The notes beneath the pieces were generated by a model that made no database searches, was not told the origin of the DNA, and saw only the letters and a program-made list of their open reading frames with translations. Of a stretch of DNA of 12,283 nt, positions 5,541 through 12,283 are shown one piece after another; position 1 is the stretch's first letter, and each line of letters opens with the position of its first letter. Origin of the DNA: Sphaerochaetaceae bacterium (GTDB taxonomy: Bacteria > Spirochaetota > Spirochaetia > Sphaerochaetales > Sphaerochaetaceae); NCBI GenBank assembly GCA_023231265.1, contig JALNVT010000057.1, forward strand, positions 1-12,283, given 5' to 3'. Position numbers and translations under genes: made by a program.

Positions 5541-8500
5541 TTATTTAAAATATTTTAAAGCACCTTCAAACAATCTGGAATCACTTTCATAAAGTGGATA
5601 GTTCTGATAGAGGTCCTTCTGACATCTTTCAGTGTGTCCCATCTTACCAAGAATTCTTCCATCTTTGCTGCATATGCTCTCTATAGCACCAACACTTCCA
5701 TTTGGATTGAACTGGATTGAAGAGGATGCTCTATCGTCAAAATCAACATATTGAAGACAGATCTGACCATTCTCTTTTAAATCTCTGTAGTAATTTTCAT
5801 CACATACAAAACGTCCCTCTCCATGACTGATTGGAACAGTAAGAGTCTCTCCCACTTCATAAGATGATAGCCAAGGGCTCTTTGTTGATGAGATACGAGT
5901 TCTAACAAGAGAAGATTGGTGTCGTGATATGAAATTGTATGTAAGAGTTGGACTTGTTTCATCAAGGTCTCTTATCTTTCCATAAGGAAGCAATCCTGAT
6001 TTTATCAGAGCTTGGAATCCATTACAGATACCAAGTACCAATCCCTCTCTTTCATCAATCAATTTTGTGAGGTTCTCACTGATCTGTGGAGATCGCAAGA
6101 AACTTGCAATGAATTTAGCACTTCCCTCAGGTTGGTCACCTGCGGAGAAACCACCAGGAATGAAGAGAACCTGAGAATCATTGAGTTTATCACCAAAGCG
6201 TTTTGCACTCGCTGTAAGACCTTCTGCATCCATTGTGTTGATGATCACATACTCGCTGTCAAAACCAGCTCTCTCAACAGCTCTTATGCTATCAATCTCG
6301 CAGTTTGTTCCAGGAAATACAGGAATGAGAACTTTAGGTCTTGCAACCTTAATTTTTGCAACTGCTACATTTTTAGCTTCATATGACAATGTCTCACATA
6401 TATCTTCATTCTCATGAGCTTTCAATGGATATACTGATTCAAGAACATTGAATGATAGATCCTCAATCTCTTTTAGGTCTATCTCCTCATCTCGGTAGCA
6501 CAGTCTGTAATCCTTGCTTGTCTCACCAACATTGATTGCCATCATATTCAACTCTTCAATCAGCTCTTCAAACTTCTCTAGGTCTTCGACTTCAAAAAGG
6601 ATTGAACCAACTCCGTAACCAAACAGATCAACTTCAGGATCCACAACTGCTCCAATTCTATTTCCCATGGACATCGAACAGATTGCACCTGCAATTTTTC
6701 CTCGTGTCAGAGAGTATGATGATAGAACAGTCTTGCTGTGTGTCACCTTCTCAATCTTCTCAAAATATTCTCTCTGCTCTGTATCTCCAATTGGAAGTAC
6801 AAACAGTGGTGAGTTATATTTCATGAACACTGATGGAACGATGCTTTCAACATCACCTGTTGAAACAGCAAATGATACAAGAGTGTTTGGAACACTTAGA
6901 TTTTCGAATGTACCACTCATTGAATCCTTACCACCAATTGCAGCTACCTTCAATTCTTCCTGAGCTTTAAAAGCTCCAAGAAGAGCTGCAAAAGGAGCTC
7001 CCCACTTCTCTTTGTCATCTTTCAATGAAGGAAAGTACTCCTGAAGTGATAGATAGACATCATCCATCTTTGCACCGGTTGCCATTATTTTGGAAACTGA
7101 TGAAAGAACTGATAGATAGCTCCCTGCAAAAGGAGAGCCTTCAAGAAGTTTTGGATCAAATCCATAGCTCATTATTGAAACTGTTGATGTCTCACCACTT
7201 TGAAGTGGTATCTTTGCAACCATTGCTTGCTCACTGCTTGTTTGATACTTACCACCGAATGGCATCAATACAGAAGAAGCACCAATGGTTGAATCAAATC
7301 TACTTGCAAGGCCTTTCTTTGAACAGAAATCAAGTGATGAATACATATTCTTGAGAGTCTCTTCTAGAGTATAGTAGAAAGGAACCTCTTTGAGCTGATT
7401 TTCTTTTTTAACAAGAACGGAAGCTTCTTTCTTTGCACCATTTGTATCTAAGAATGTTCTTGAAAGTGACACAACAACATCTTCATTGTAAGTCATCTCA
7501 AGTGTGTTGCAGTCTGTTATAACAGCAACCTCAGTTGCTTCAATATTTTCAATGCGAGCTTCATTTATCATGAATTCTGCATCTTCTTTTCTCACAACAA
7601 CAGCCATTCTTTCCTGAGATTCACTTATGGCAATTTCAGTTGGATTCAATCCTAGATATTTCAATGGAACCTTATCAAGTTTTATGCTGAGAGATGGAGA
7701 TAGCTCTCCAATTGCAACACAGACACCACCTGCACCAAAGTCGTTGCAGCGTTTGATTTTAGTTGTCACATTTTTCTTTGTGAAAAGACGTTGAAGCTTT
7801 CTCTCTTCAGGAGCATTACCTTTCTGAACTTCAGCTCCACATGATGCAAGACTTGATTTATCGTGAGATTTTGATGAGCCTGTTGCTCCTCCAATTCCAT
7901 CACGACCTGTACGACCACCAAGCAGAATCACAACATCGCCTTCACAGGGCTGCTCTCTGACTACATTATCAATAGGAGCTGCGCCAATAACTGCACCCAA
8001 TTCAAGATGCTTTGCTTTGTAACCATCACTGTAGAATTCATCCACAAGAGATGTTGCAAGACCTATCTGGTTACCATAACTGCTGTTGCCTTCTGCTGAT
8101 GTAATTGCAAGCTTTCTCTGTGGCATTTTGTTTGCCATTGTATCTTCAAAAGCCTCACGTGGATCACCACAACCAGAAAGACGCATTGCTTGATATACAT
8201 ATGCACGAGATGATAGAGGGTCTCTGATTGCTCCACCTATGCAGGTAGCAGCACCACCAAATGGTTCTATCTCTGTTGGGTGATTGTGTGTTTCATTTTT
8301 AAACAGAAGAAGATAATCTTCCACACCAGTATCCTTATTGACCTTGATCTTGATTGAGCAGGCATTTATCTCCTCACTCTCCTCGATGGTTGCAAGGTAA
8401 CCCTTGCTCTTGAGGTCTTTTACAGCAACTGTAGCAAGATTCATCAAGGTGATTGGTTTTGTTATGCCAAGGTTCTTTCTTACCTCAAGGTAATCATTGA

Positions 8501-9221
8501 AAGTCTCTTTTATGTCATCATCAAGAATTGTTATATCATTGAGATGAGTGTTGAATGTTGTATGACGGCAGTGATCACTCCAGTATGTATCAACAACCTT
8601 GAGCTCTGTTATTGTAGGCTCTCTGTTTTCATCTCTGAAATATGATTGAAATAGAGTGATATCATCAATATCCATTGCAAGAGAGTGATCATCAAGAACT
8701 TTATTCAGGCCCTCTTTATCTAAAGATGTGAATCCATTTAGAATCTCAACATCTGTTACTTTGTCTATATTCAAAGCTAGAGTATCGCGCAGTTCAAGAG
8801 ATGCCTCTGATGCCTCAACACTGTTGATCAAATAATCCTTGATCTCACTCAATGTCTCATCATCAATATCTCCATCAAGGCAATAAACTGTTGAACTCTT
8901 TACAGCTGGTTTTGATCTCATTCCAAGAAGAGCTATGCAGGATGCTGCACTGTCTGATCTCTGATCAAACTGGCCATCCAAAAGCTCTACAGAAAACATG
9001 ATATCTGATTTTGGTAATTCGAATGTTGCATCATCTACATTTGGTTCACAAAGAACTTGATTGATGCTTTTGTTGAACAGCTCTTCATCGATTCCCTCAA
9101 CACTGTAGCCATAATAACGCTTTAACTTTTCAATGTTGCATTGAAGTGAACTGTTCAGTTCTTCTCTCAAAAGATCATCATTAGCTGAAGATTTTTTGCT
9201 TACAAATACTCTATATACCAT
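5541..9221 (-). CDS. purL: Phosphoribosylformylglycinamidine synthase, single-chain large type
   Basis: A 1226-residue FGAM synthetase, catalysing step 4 of purine synthesis: FGAR + glutamine + ATP to FGAM. It is the fused type that carries the PurS-like, PurL and glutaminase parts in one chain. The PurS-like N-terminus covers about 1-150. The linker ends in DTYWSDHCRHTTFN (211-224), a family hallmark. The synthetase domains contain ETHNHPTEIEPFGGAAT (from 310), the motif GGRTGRDGIGGATGSS and, in the second half, GGKDSMSGTF. The class I glutaminase starts near 962 (VLIPVFPGTNCEIDS) with nucleophile C1066 (GICNGFQ), H1196 and E1198 (GHTER). All catalytic residues are present. The length fits the clostridial single-chain form. 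The ATG at 9221 has AGGAG seven bases upstream; the open frame extends 29 codons further but that part is not family-like. It is the last gene of the operon, 34 bases after purD. Confidence 0.97.
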   Translation of the reverse strand: MVYRVFVSKKSSANDDLLREELNSSLQCNIEKLKRYYGYSVEGIDEELFNKSINQVLCEPNVDDATFELPKSDIMFSVELLDGQFDQRSDSAASCIALLGMRSKPAVKSSTVYCLDGDIDDETLSEIKDYLINSVEASEASLELRDTLALNIDKVTDVEILNGFTSLDKEGLNKVLDDHSLAMDIDDITLFQSYFRDENREPTITELKVVDTYWSDHCRHTTFNTHLNDITILDDDIKETFNDYLEVRKNLGITKPITLMNLATVAVKDLKSKGYLATIEESEEINACSIKIKVNKDTGVEDYLLLFKNETHNHPTEIEPFGGAATCIGGAIRDPLSSRAYVYQAMRLSGCGDPREAFEDTMANKMPQRKLAITSAEGNSSYGNQIGLATSLVDEFYSDGYKAKHLELGAVIGAAPIDNVVREQPCEGDVVILLGGRTGRDGIGGATGSSKSHDKSSLASCGAEVQKGNAPEERKLQRLFTKKNVTTKIKRCNDFGAGGVCVAIGELSPSLSIKLDKVPLKYLGLNPTEIAISESQERMAVVVRKEDAEFMINEARIENIEATEVAVITDCNTLEMTYNEDVVVSLSRTFLDTNGAKKEASVLVKKENQLKEVPFYYTLEETLKNMYSSLDFCSKKGLASRFDSTIGASSVLMPFGGKYQTSSEQAMVAKIPLQSGETSTVSIMSYGFDPKLLEGSPFAGSYLSVLSSVSKIMATGAKMDDVYLSLQEYFPSLKDDKEKWGAPFAALLGAFKAQEELKVAAIGGKDSMSGTFENLSVPNTLVSFAVSTGDVESIVPSVFMKYNSPLFVLPIGDTEQREYFEKIEKVTHSKTVLSSYSLTRGKIAGAICSMSMGNRIGAVVDPEVDLFGYGVGSILFEVEDLEKFEELIEELNMMAINVGETSKDYRLCYRDEEIDLKEIEDLSFNVLESVYPLKAHENEDICETLSYEAKNVAVAKIKVARPKVLIPVFPGTNCEIDSIRAVERAGFDSEYVIINTMDAEGLTASAKRFGDKLNDSQVLFIPGGFSAGDQPEGSAKFIASFLRSPQISENLTKLIDEREGLVLGICNGFQALIKSGLLPYGKIRDLDETSPTLTYNFISRHQSSLVRTRISSTKSPWLSSYEVGETLTVPISHGEGRFVCDENYYRDLKENGQICLQYVDFDDRASSSIQFNPNGSVGAIESICSKDGRILGKMGHTERCQKDLYQNYPLYESDSRLFEGALKYFK

Positions 9222-9228
9222 ACTAAAA

Positions 9229-9233
9229 CTCCT
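9229..9233 (-). promoter_or_regulatory. Ribosome binding site of purL
   Basis: AGGAG on the minus strand, seven bases before the ATG at 9221. It fixes the start over the longer open frame that reaches back to 9308 inside purD. Confidence 0.85.
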
Positions 9234-9255
9234 AAATGGTTGCTTCTTGCATTTA

Positions 9256-10533
9256 TTATTTTGTTCTGTAATATTCAAGTGCTCTATGACCAATATCTGA
9301 TCTGACAACTTTATCTTTAAAATCTATCTGACTCATGTTTCTGTAACACTCATCAATTGCATCTTTCAATTCATCAGCTATGCAGGTGATGCTCAAAACA
9401 CGTCCACCATTTGTGACCAAATGACCTGCGCTGTTGTTTTTGACGCCAGCTGTGTAAAGATATGCATCATCGCTGATGTCATTTACTTCAATTTCAAGAT
9501 CTTTTGTACTTGTTATTGGATAGCCCTTGCTTGCTGCAACTACATTTGCTGCACACTTAGACTCCCACTTAACTTCAATTTCATTCAATCTTTCATCTCT
9601 AGTTGCCATCATTATTTCAAGTAGATCTGTTTTCAGAAGAGGAAGAACAACCTGAGTTTCGGGATCTCCAAATCTGCAGTTGTACTCAATGACCTTCACA
9701 CCCTGCTTTGTCAGGATCAAGCCAAAATAAAGACAGCCTTTGAATGTTCTGCCTTCTTTGTTCATAGCAAGAATTGTTGGATAGAGAATCTTTCTTATGC
9801 ATTCAACTTCCACCATTGGAGTGTAATATGGATTGGGTGCAATGGCACCCATTCCACCTGTATTTGGACCAACATCACCATCACCTATTCTCTTGTGGTC
9901 CATTGAGGAGACCATTGGAATGAGTGTCTTACCATCGGTGAATGTAAGAAGTGATATTTCAGGTCCTTCTAAAAATTCTTCAATTATTATTTTATCACTG
10001 CTGTGATTGAACTTGTGATCATCTAGATAAGAAATCACAGTCTTCTTTGCATCTAAAAAGTTATCAACAATTGCAACACCTTTTCCAAGAGCCAATCCAT
10101 CGGCTTTTATGACCAAAGGATAGGTCTGAGTTTTGATGTAATTTATTGCCTTCTGAGAGTCTGTGAACTCAGCAAAAGAAGCAGTTGGAATGTTGTGATC
10201 AATCATCAGGCGCTTGGAAAAACTCTTGCTGCCTTCAATTATTGCAGCTTTTTTATTTGGTCCAAAACATCGGATATCATTTGCTTCAAGCAGGTCAACA
10301 AGACCTTCAACAAGAGGGTCATCTGGTGCAACAACTGCAAAATCAATGCTGTTGTCCTGACCAAATTTCAATATTGAATCAAAATCCATAACGGAGATAT
10401 CCACACATTCTGCATAGGATGCCATTCCAGCATTTCCTGGCAACACATATAATTTATCAACGTCTTTGCTTTCTTTTATCTTTTTTGCAATGGCAGCCTC
10501 ACGGCCACCACCACCAACAATCATTATGTTCAT
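9256..10533 (-). CDS. purD: Phosphoribosylamine-glycine ligase (GAR synthetase)
   Basis: A 425-residue ATP-grasp enzyme for step 2 of purine synthesis: phosphoribosylamine + glycine + ATP to GAR. Visible motifs are the N-terminal nucleotide-fold loop MIVGGGGREAA (4-14) with LPGNAGM (31-37), the ATP-grasp lysine segment KADGLALGKGVAI (143-155), EEFLEGPEISLLTFTDG (185-201), the family signature DHKRIGDGDVGPNTGGMGA (212-230), and the metal-binding end of the ATP-grasp domain, EYNCRFGDPETQ (283-294). The length matches bacterial PurD (about 420-430). AGGA at 10546-10543 lies nine bases before the ATG, and its first base belongs to the stop codon of the preceding gene, so translation is probably coupled. 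The gene sits between the AICAR transformylase and purL genes. Confidence 0.97.
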   Translation of the reverse strand: MNIMIVGGGGREAAIAKKIKESKDVDKLYVLPGNAGMASYAECVDISVMDFDSILKFGQDNSIDFAVVAPDDPLVEGLVDLLEANDIRCFGPNKKAAIIEGSKSFSKRLMIDHNIPTASFAEFTDSQKAINYIKTQTYPLVIKADGLALGKGVAIVDNFLDAKKTVISYLDDHKFNHSSDKIIIEEFLEGPEISLLTFTDGKTLIPMVSSMDHKRIGDGDVGPNTGGMGAIAPNPYYTPMVEVECIRKILYPTILAMNKEGRTFKGCLYFGLILTKQGVKVIEYNCRFGDPETQVVLPLLKTDLLEIMMATRDERLNEIEVKWESKCAANVVAASKGYPITSTKDLEIEVNDISDDAYLYTAGVKNNSAGHLVTNGGRVLSITCIADELKDAIDECYRNMSQIDFKDKVVRSDIGHRALEYYRTK

Positions 10534-10544
10534 ATCAATATATC

Positions 10545-11720
10545 CTAGTGATGAAATAATCTTAGATGAGAGAACGCCATTACCATGCCATGTTCATCAC
10601 AGCATTCAATAACAGAGTCGTCACGAATTGAGCCGCCAGGTTGAACTATTGCTCTTGCTCCTGATTTGTAGGCTCTTTCAATGTTATCTGAGAAAGGGAA
10701 GAATGCATCTGATGAGATGACAACATCATCAAGTTCTGCGAGATATTCCATCTTCTCTTCTTTTGTAAGATCTTCAATTGGATGAGTGAAGTATCTCTTG
10801 CTCACCTCAGGATCAAGTAAATCAGTCTCTCTGTCTTCGCTGAGATACTGCTCAATTACATTGTCCTTTTCATTTCTTGAAAGTCCTTTGATGAAAGGTA
10901 GATTCAGTACTTTAGGATGCTGTCTCAAACTCCAGTGGTCAGCTTTCTCACCAGACAATCTTGTGCAATGTATTCTGCTCTGCTGTCCTGCTCCAACACC
11001 AATTGTCTGACCTCTCTTTGCATAGCAAACAGAGTTGGACTGTGTGTATTTGAGAGCTATTGATGCAACAATAAGATCTCTTTTCTGCTCATCTGTGAAT
11101 TCTTTATTCTTTGTCACAACTTCTTTTAGATATGATTCATCAAAGATCACAGAGTTTCTTTCCATCTCAAAAGTGATGCCGTAAACAGATCTTTTCTCTA
11201 TAGCACCTGGTTCAAATGTTGCGTCCATCTGAAGAACATTGTATGTTCCACGTCTCTTCTTCTTTAAAATCTCAAGAGCTTCTTTAGAATAGGAAGGAGC
11301 TATTACACCATCAGATACCTCACGGTTAAGACATTTAGCTGTTATCTCATCACATTCACGTGAGAGAGCTACAAAATCTCCAAATGATGACATTCTATCT
11401 GTACCTCTGGCTCTCACATATGCAGAAGCAAGAGGACTCAATTCCTGTTTTGTGAAGTACATCTGCTTCTCTTTCTCATCGAGAGGAAGAGCAATTGCTG
11501 CTCCTGCAGGACTCAGGTGTTTGAAACTTGCAGCTGCTGGTAGATTCAATGCCTTATCAAGTTCCTTAACAAGTGCAAAACTGTTGACTGCATCAAGGAG
11601 GTTTATGTAACCTGGATTTCCGTTGAGAACAACAAGTGGAAGATCAGATCCATCTTCCATGTATATTCTAGCTTGTTTTTGGTGTGGATTGCATCCATAT
11701 TTTAAATCAATTGAATTCAT
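10545..11720 (-). CDS. AICAR transformylase, stand-alone (PurH C-terminal domain only)
   Basis: A 391-residue enzyme that transfers a formyl group from 10-formyl-THF to AICAR to give FAICAR, the step before IMP. It equals the C-terminal half of bifunctional PurH/ATIC; the N-terminal IMP cyclohydrolase domain is missing by design, since the start is clean and the first residues are already the domain opening KYGCNPHQ (7-14). Catalytic residues K67-H68 lie in AAASFKHLSPAGAA. Also present are DRMSSFGDFVAL (108-119), REVSDGVIAP (133-142), KYTQSNSVCYAK (224-235) and GAGQQSRIHCTRLSG (243-257), ending in RLFHH. From memory these blocks are closer to vertebrate ATIC than to E. coli PurH, and the same type occurs in Clostridia. 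The gene starts two bases after the stop of the cyclohydrolase gene; its GGAGG is 13 bases from the ATG. Some databases label such proteins purH. Confidence 0.95.
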   Translation of the reverse strand: MNSIDLKYGCNPHQKQARIYMEDGSDLPLVVLNGNPGYINLLDAVNSFALVKELDKALNLPAAASFKHLSPAGAAIALPLDEKEKQMYFTKQELSPLASAYVRARGTDRMSSFGDFVALSRECDEITAKCLNREVSDGVIAPSYSKEALEILKKKRRGTYNVLQMDATFEPGAIEKRSVYGITFEMERNSVIFDESYLKEVVTKNKEFTDEQKRDLIVASIALKYTQSNSVCYAKRGQTIGVGAGQQSRIHCTRLSGEKADHWSLRQHPKVLNLPFIKGLSRNEKDNVIEQYLSEDRETDLLDPEVSKRYFTHPIEDLTKEEKMEYLAELDDVVISSDAFFPFSDNIERAYKSGARAIVQPGGSIRDDSVIECCDEHGMVMAFSHLRLFHH

Positions 11721-11722
11721 CT

Positions 11723-12283
11723 TTATCTCTCTTCCTCCATCTCTTTGCTCTCTTCAGCTTCTTCAAGCTGTCTCATGACTTCCTCATCCATCTCATTGGA
11801 ATTGATTATTATGTTTTCCTTCTTATCTACATTGACGCCCAAAACAGAAATTCTGTTGTTTTCGTTCTGGTTCAAGAAAATACCATAGGCAATGTCTTCA
11901 ATATCGGTCATTCCTTTGAGAGATACCTCAACAGGGTCTTTTGAGAATGATACAAGAGGATCGTTAGATTCTTCATAGGTCTGAATTATGAAAGCTGTGT
12001 CTCTTTCAATCTCACTGTAGTTGTAGAAGAATCTTCTTGTATGTCCATTCTTATTTTTCAAAATTGACATCTTGAGAAGTGTTCTGCCTTCCTCATGATT
12101 TGGAAGAATCAAAGCACTTATGCGTGGAGTCCAGTTTGGATCATCATCTTCATACTCTCTTGTATCAAGAGAATCCTCAAATGTGAGATTGTTTTCAAAT
12201 CCTTCGTAGATTGTGTCAGTCTGATTTCCGTTTGTCACAATCCATTTATCTTCATAAGTTCTTACAGCATTGTAAATGATCAA
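11723..12283 (-). CDS. IMP cyclohydrolase, PurO type (5' end missing)
   Basis: The last 186 codons or so of a gene that runs off the right edge; the TTG at the very edge is not a credible start. It resembles PurO, the IMP cyclohydrolase first known in archaea (Pfam IMP_cyclohyd), which closes the ring of FAICAR to form IMP. Matches to the archaeal protein from memory are IYNAVRTYEDKWIVTNGNQT with DTI directly after, and NWTPRISALI about 30 residues later. About 40-50 N-terminal residues should be missing. The last 25 residues are strongly acidic (EEAEESKEMEEER) and extend beyond the archaeal core. The gene sits directly before the stand-alone AICAR transformylase, with two bases between them, which supports a role as the separated cyclohydrolase half of PurH. 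The family call is mainly from these motifs plus context. Confidence 0.85.
   Translation of the reverse strand: MIIYNAVRTYEDKWIVTNGNQTDTIYEGFENNLTFEDSLDTREYEDDDPNWTPRISALILPNHEEGRTLLKMSILKNKNGHTRRFFYNYSEIERDTAFIIQTYEESNDPLVSFSKDPVEVSLKGMTDIEDIAYGIFLNQNENNRISVLGVNVDKKENIIINSNEMDEEVMRQLEEAEESKEMEEER

Noticed and set aside
6012..7354. Several plus-strand open frames of 78-124 codons inside purL.
   Set aside because: They are antisense shadows of an intact purL gene, have no family motifs or ribosome binding sites, and share its codon structure.
9222..9308. An N-terminal extension of 29 codons on purL reaching into the end of purD.
   Set aside because: The extension does not look like the family N-terminus, its start has no ribosome binding site, and AGGAG seven bases before 9221 fits the MVYRVFVSKK start, which matches other FGAM synthetases.
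9421..10391. Plus-strand open frames of 60-68 codons inside purD.
   Set aside because: Antisense shadows of intact purD; their Cys- and Gln-rich composition is typical of wrong-frame translation.
11684..11944. An 86-codon plus-strand frame opposite the IMP cyclohydrolase gene.
   Set aside because: It lies opposite a coding region with recognised motifs; its hydrophobic run comes from reading acidic Glu codons on the other strand.

Overview
The window is AT-rich bacterial chromosome with low-GC codon use. The enzyme types are best matched, from memory, by Clostridia-like Firmicutes: a large single-chain FGAM synthetase, a stand-alone AICAR transformylase and a PurO-type IMP cyclohydrolase. 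A spirochaete or another low-GC lineage cannot be excluded from sequence reading alone. There is no rRNA, tRNA, CRISPR array, insertion sequence or phage gene.

Layout. Positions 1-105 hold the last 34 codons of an unidentified plus-strand gene. After an AT-rich gap comes an orphan plus-strand membrane protein, with a two-helix N-terminal hairpin and a TPR-like cytoplasmic tail (408-1238). A 261-base spacer follows with a stop-bounded reading frame that may be a gene remnant, a hairpin with a T-run, and a promoter. It leads to a zinc-ribbon Nudix hydrolase (1500-2045). This gene converges on a minus-strand sodium:aspartate/glutamate-type symporter (2127-3416), and a strong bidirectional terminator lies between them. 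About 680 bases without a gene follow, then a plus-strand hipBA-type toxin-antitoxin pair (4110-5487). Its promoter region carries a duplicated block, and hipB looks leaderless. A 13-bp hairpin separates hipA from the end of the convergent purine operon.

The minus-strand right half (5541-12283) is one tightly packed de novo purine operon that enters from beyond the right edge. In transcription order it reads PurO-type IMP cyclohydrolase (partial), stand-alone AICAR transformylase, PurD, PurL. It supplies steps 2 (PurD), 4 (PurL) and the last two (AICAR transformylase, IMP cyclohydrolase). The usual bifunctional PurH is replaced by two adjacent single-function proteins, with the transformylase closely resembling the C-terminal half of vertebrate ATIC. 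The operon promoter and any purine riboswitch must lie outside the window.

No clearly new multi-gene system was found. The items most worth a second look are the leaderless, duplicated hipBA control region, the split and partly eukaryote-like end of the purine pathway, the orphan membrane-TPR protein, and the possible gene remnant at 1268-1426.
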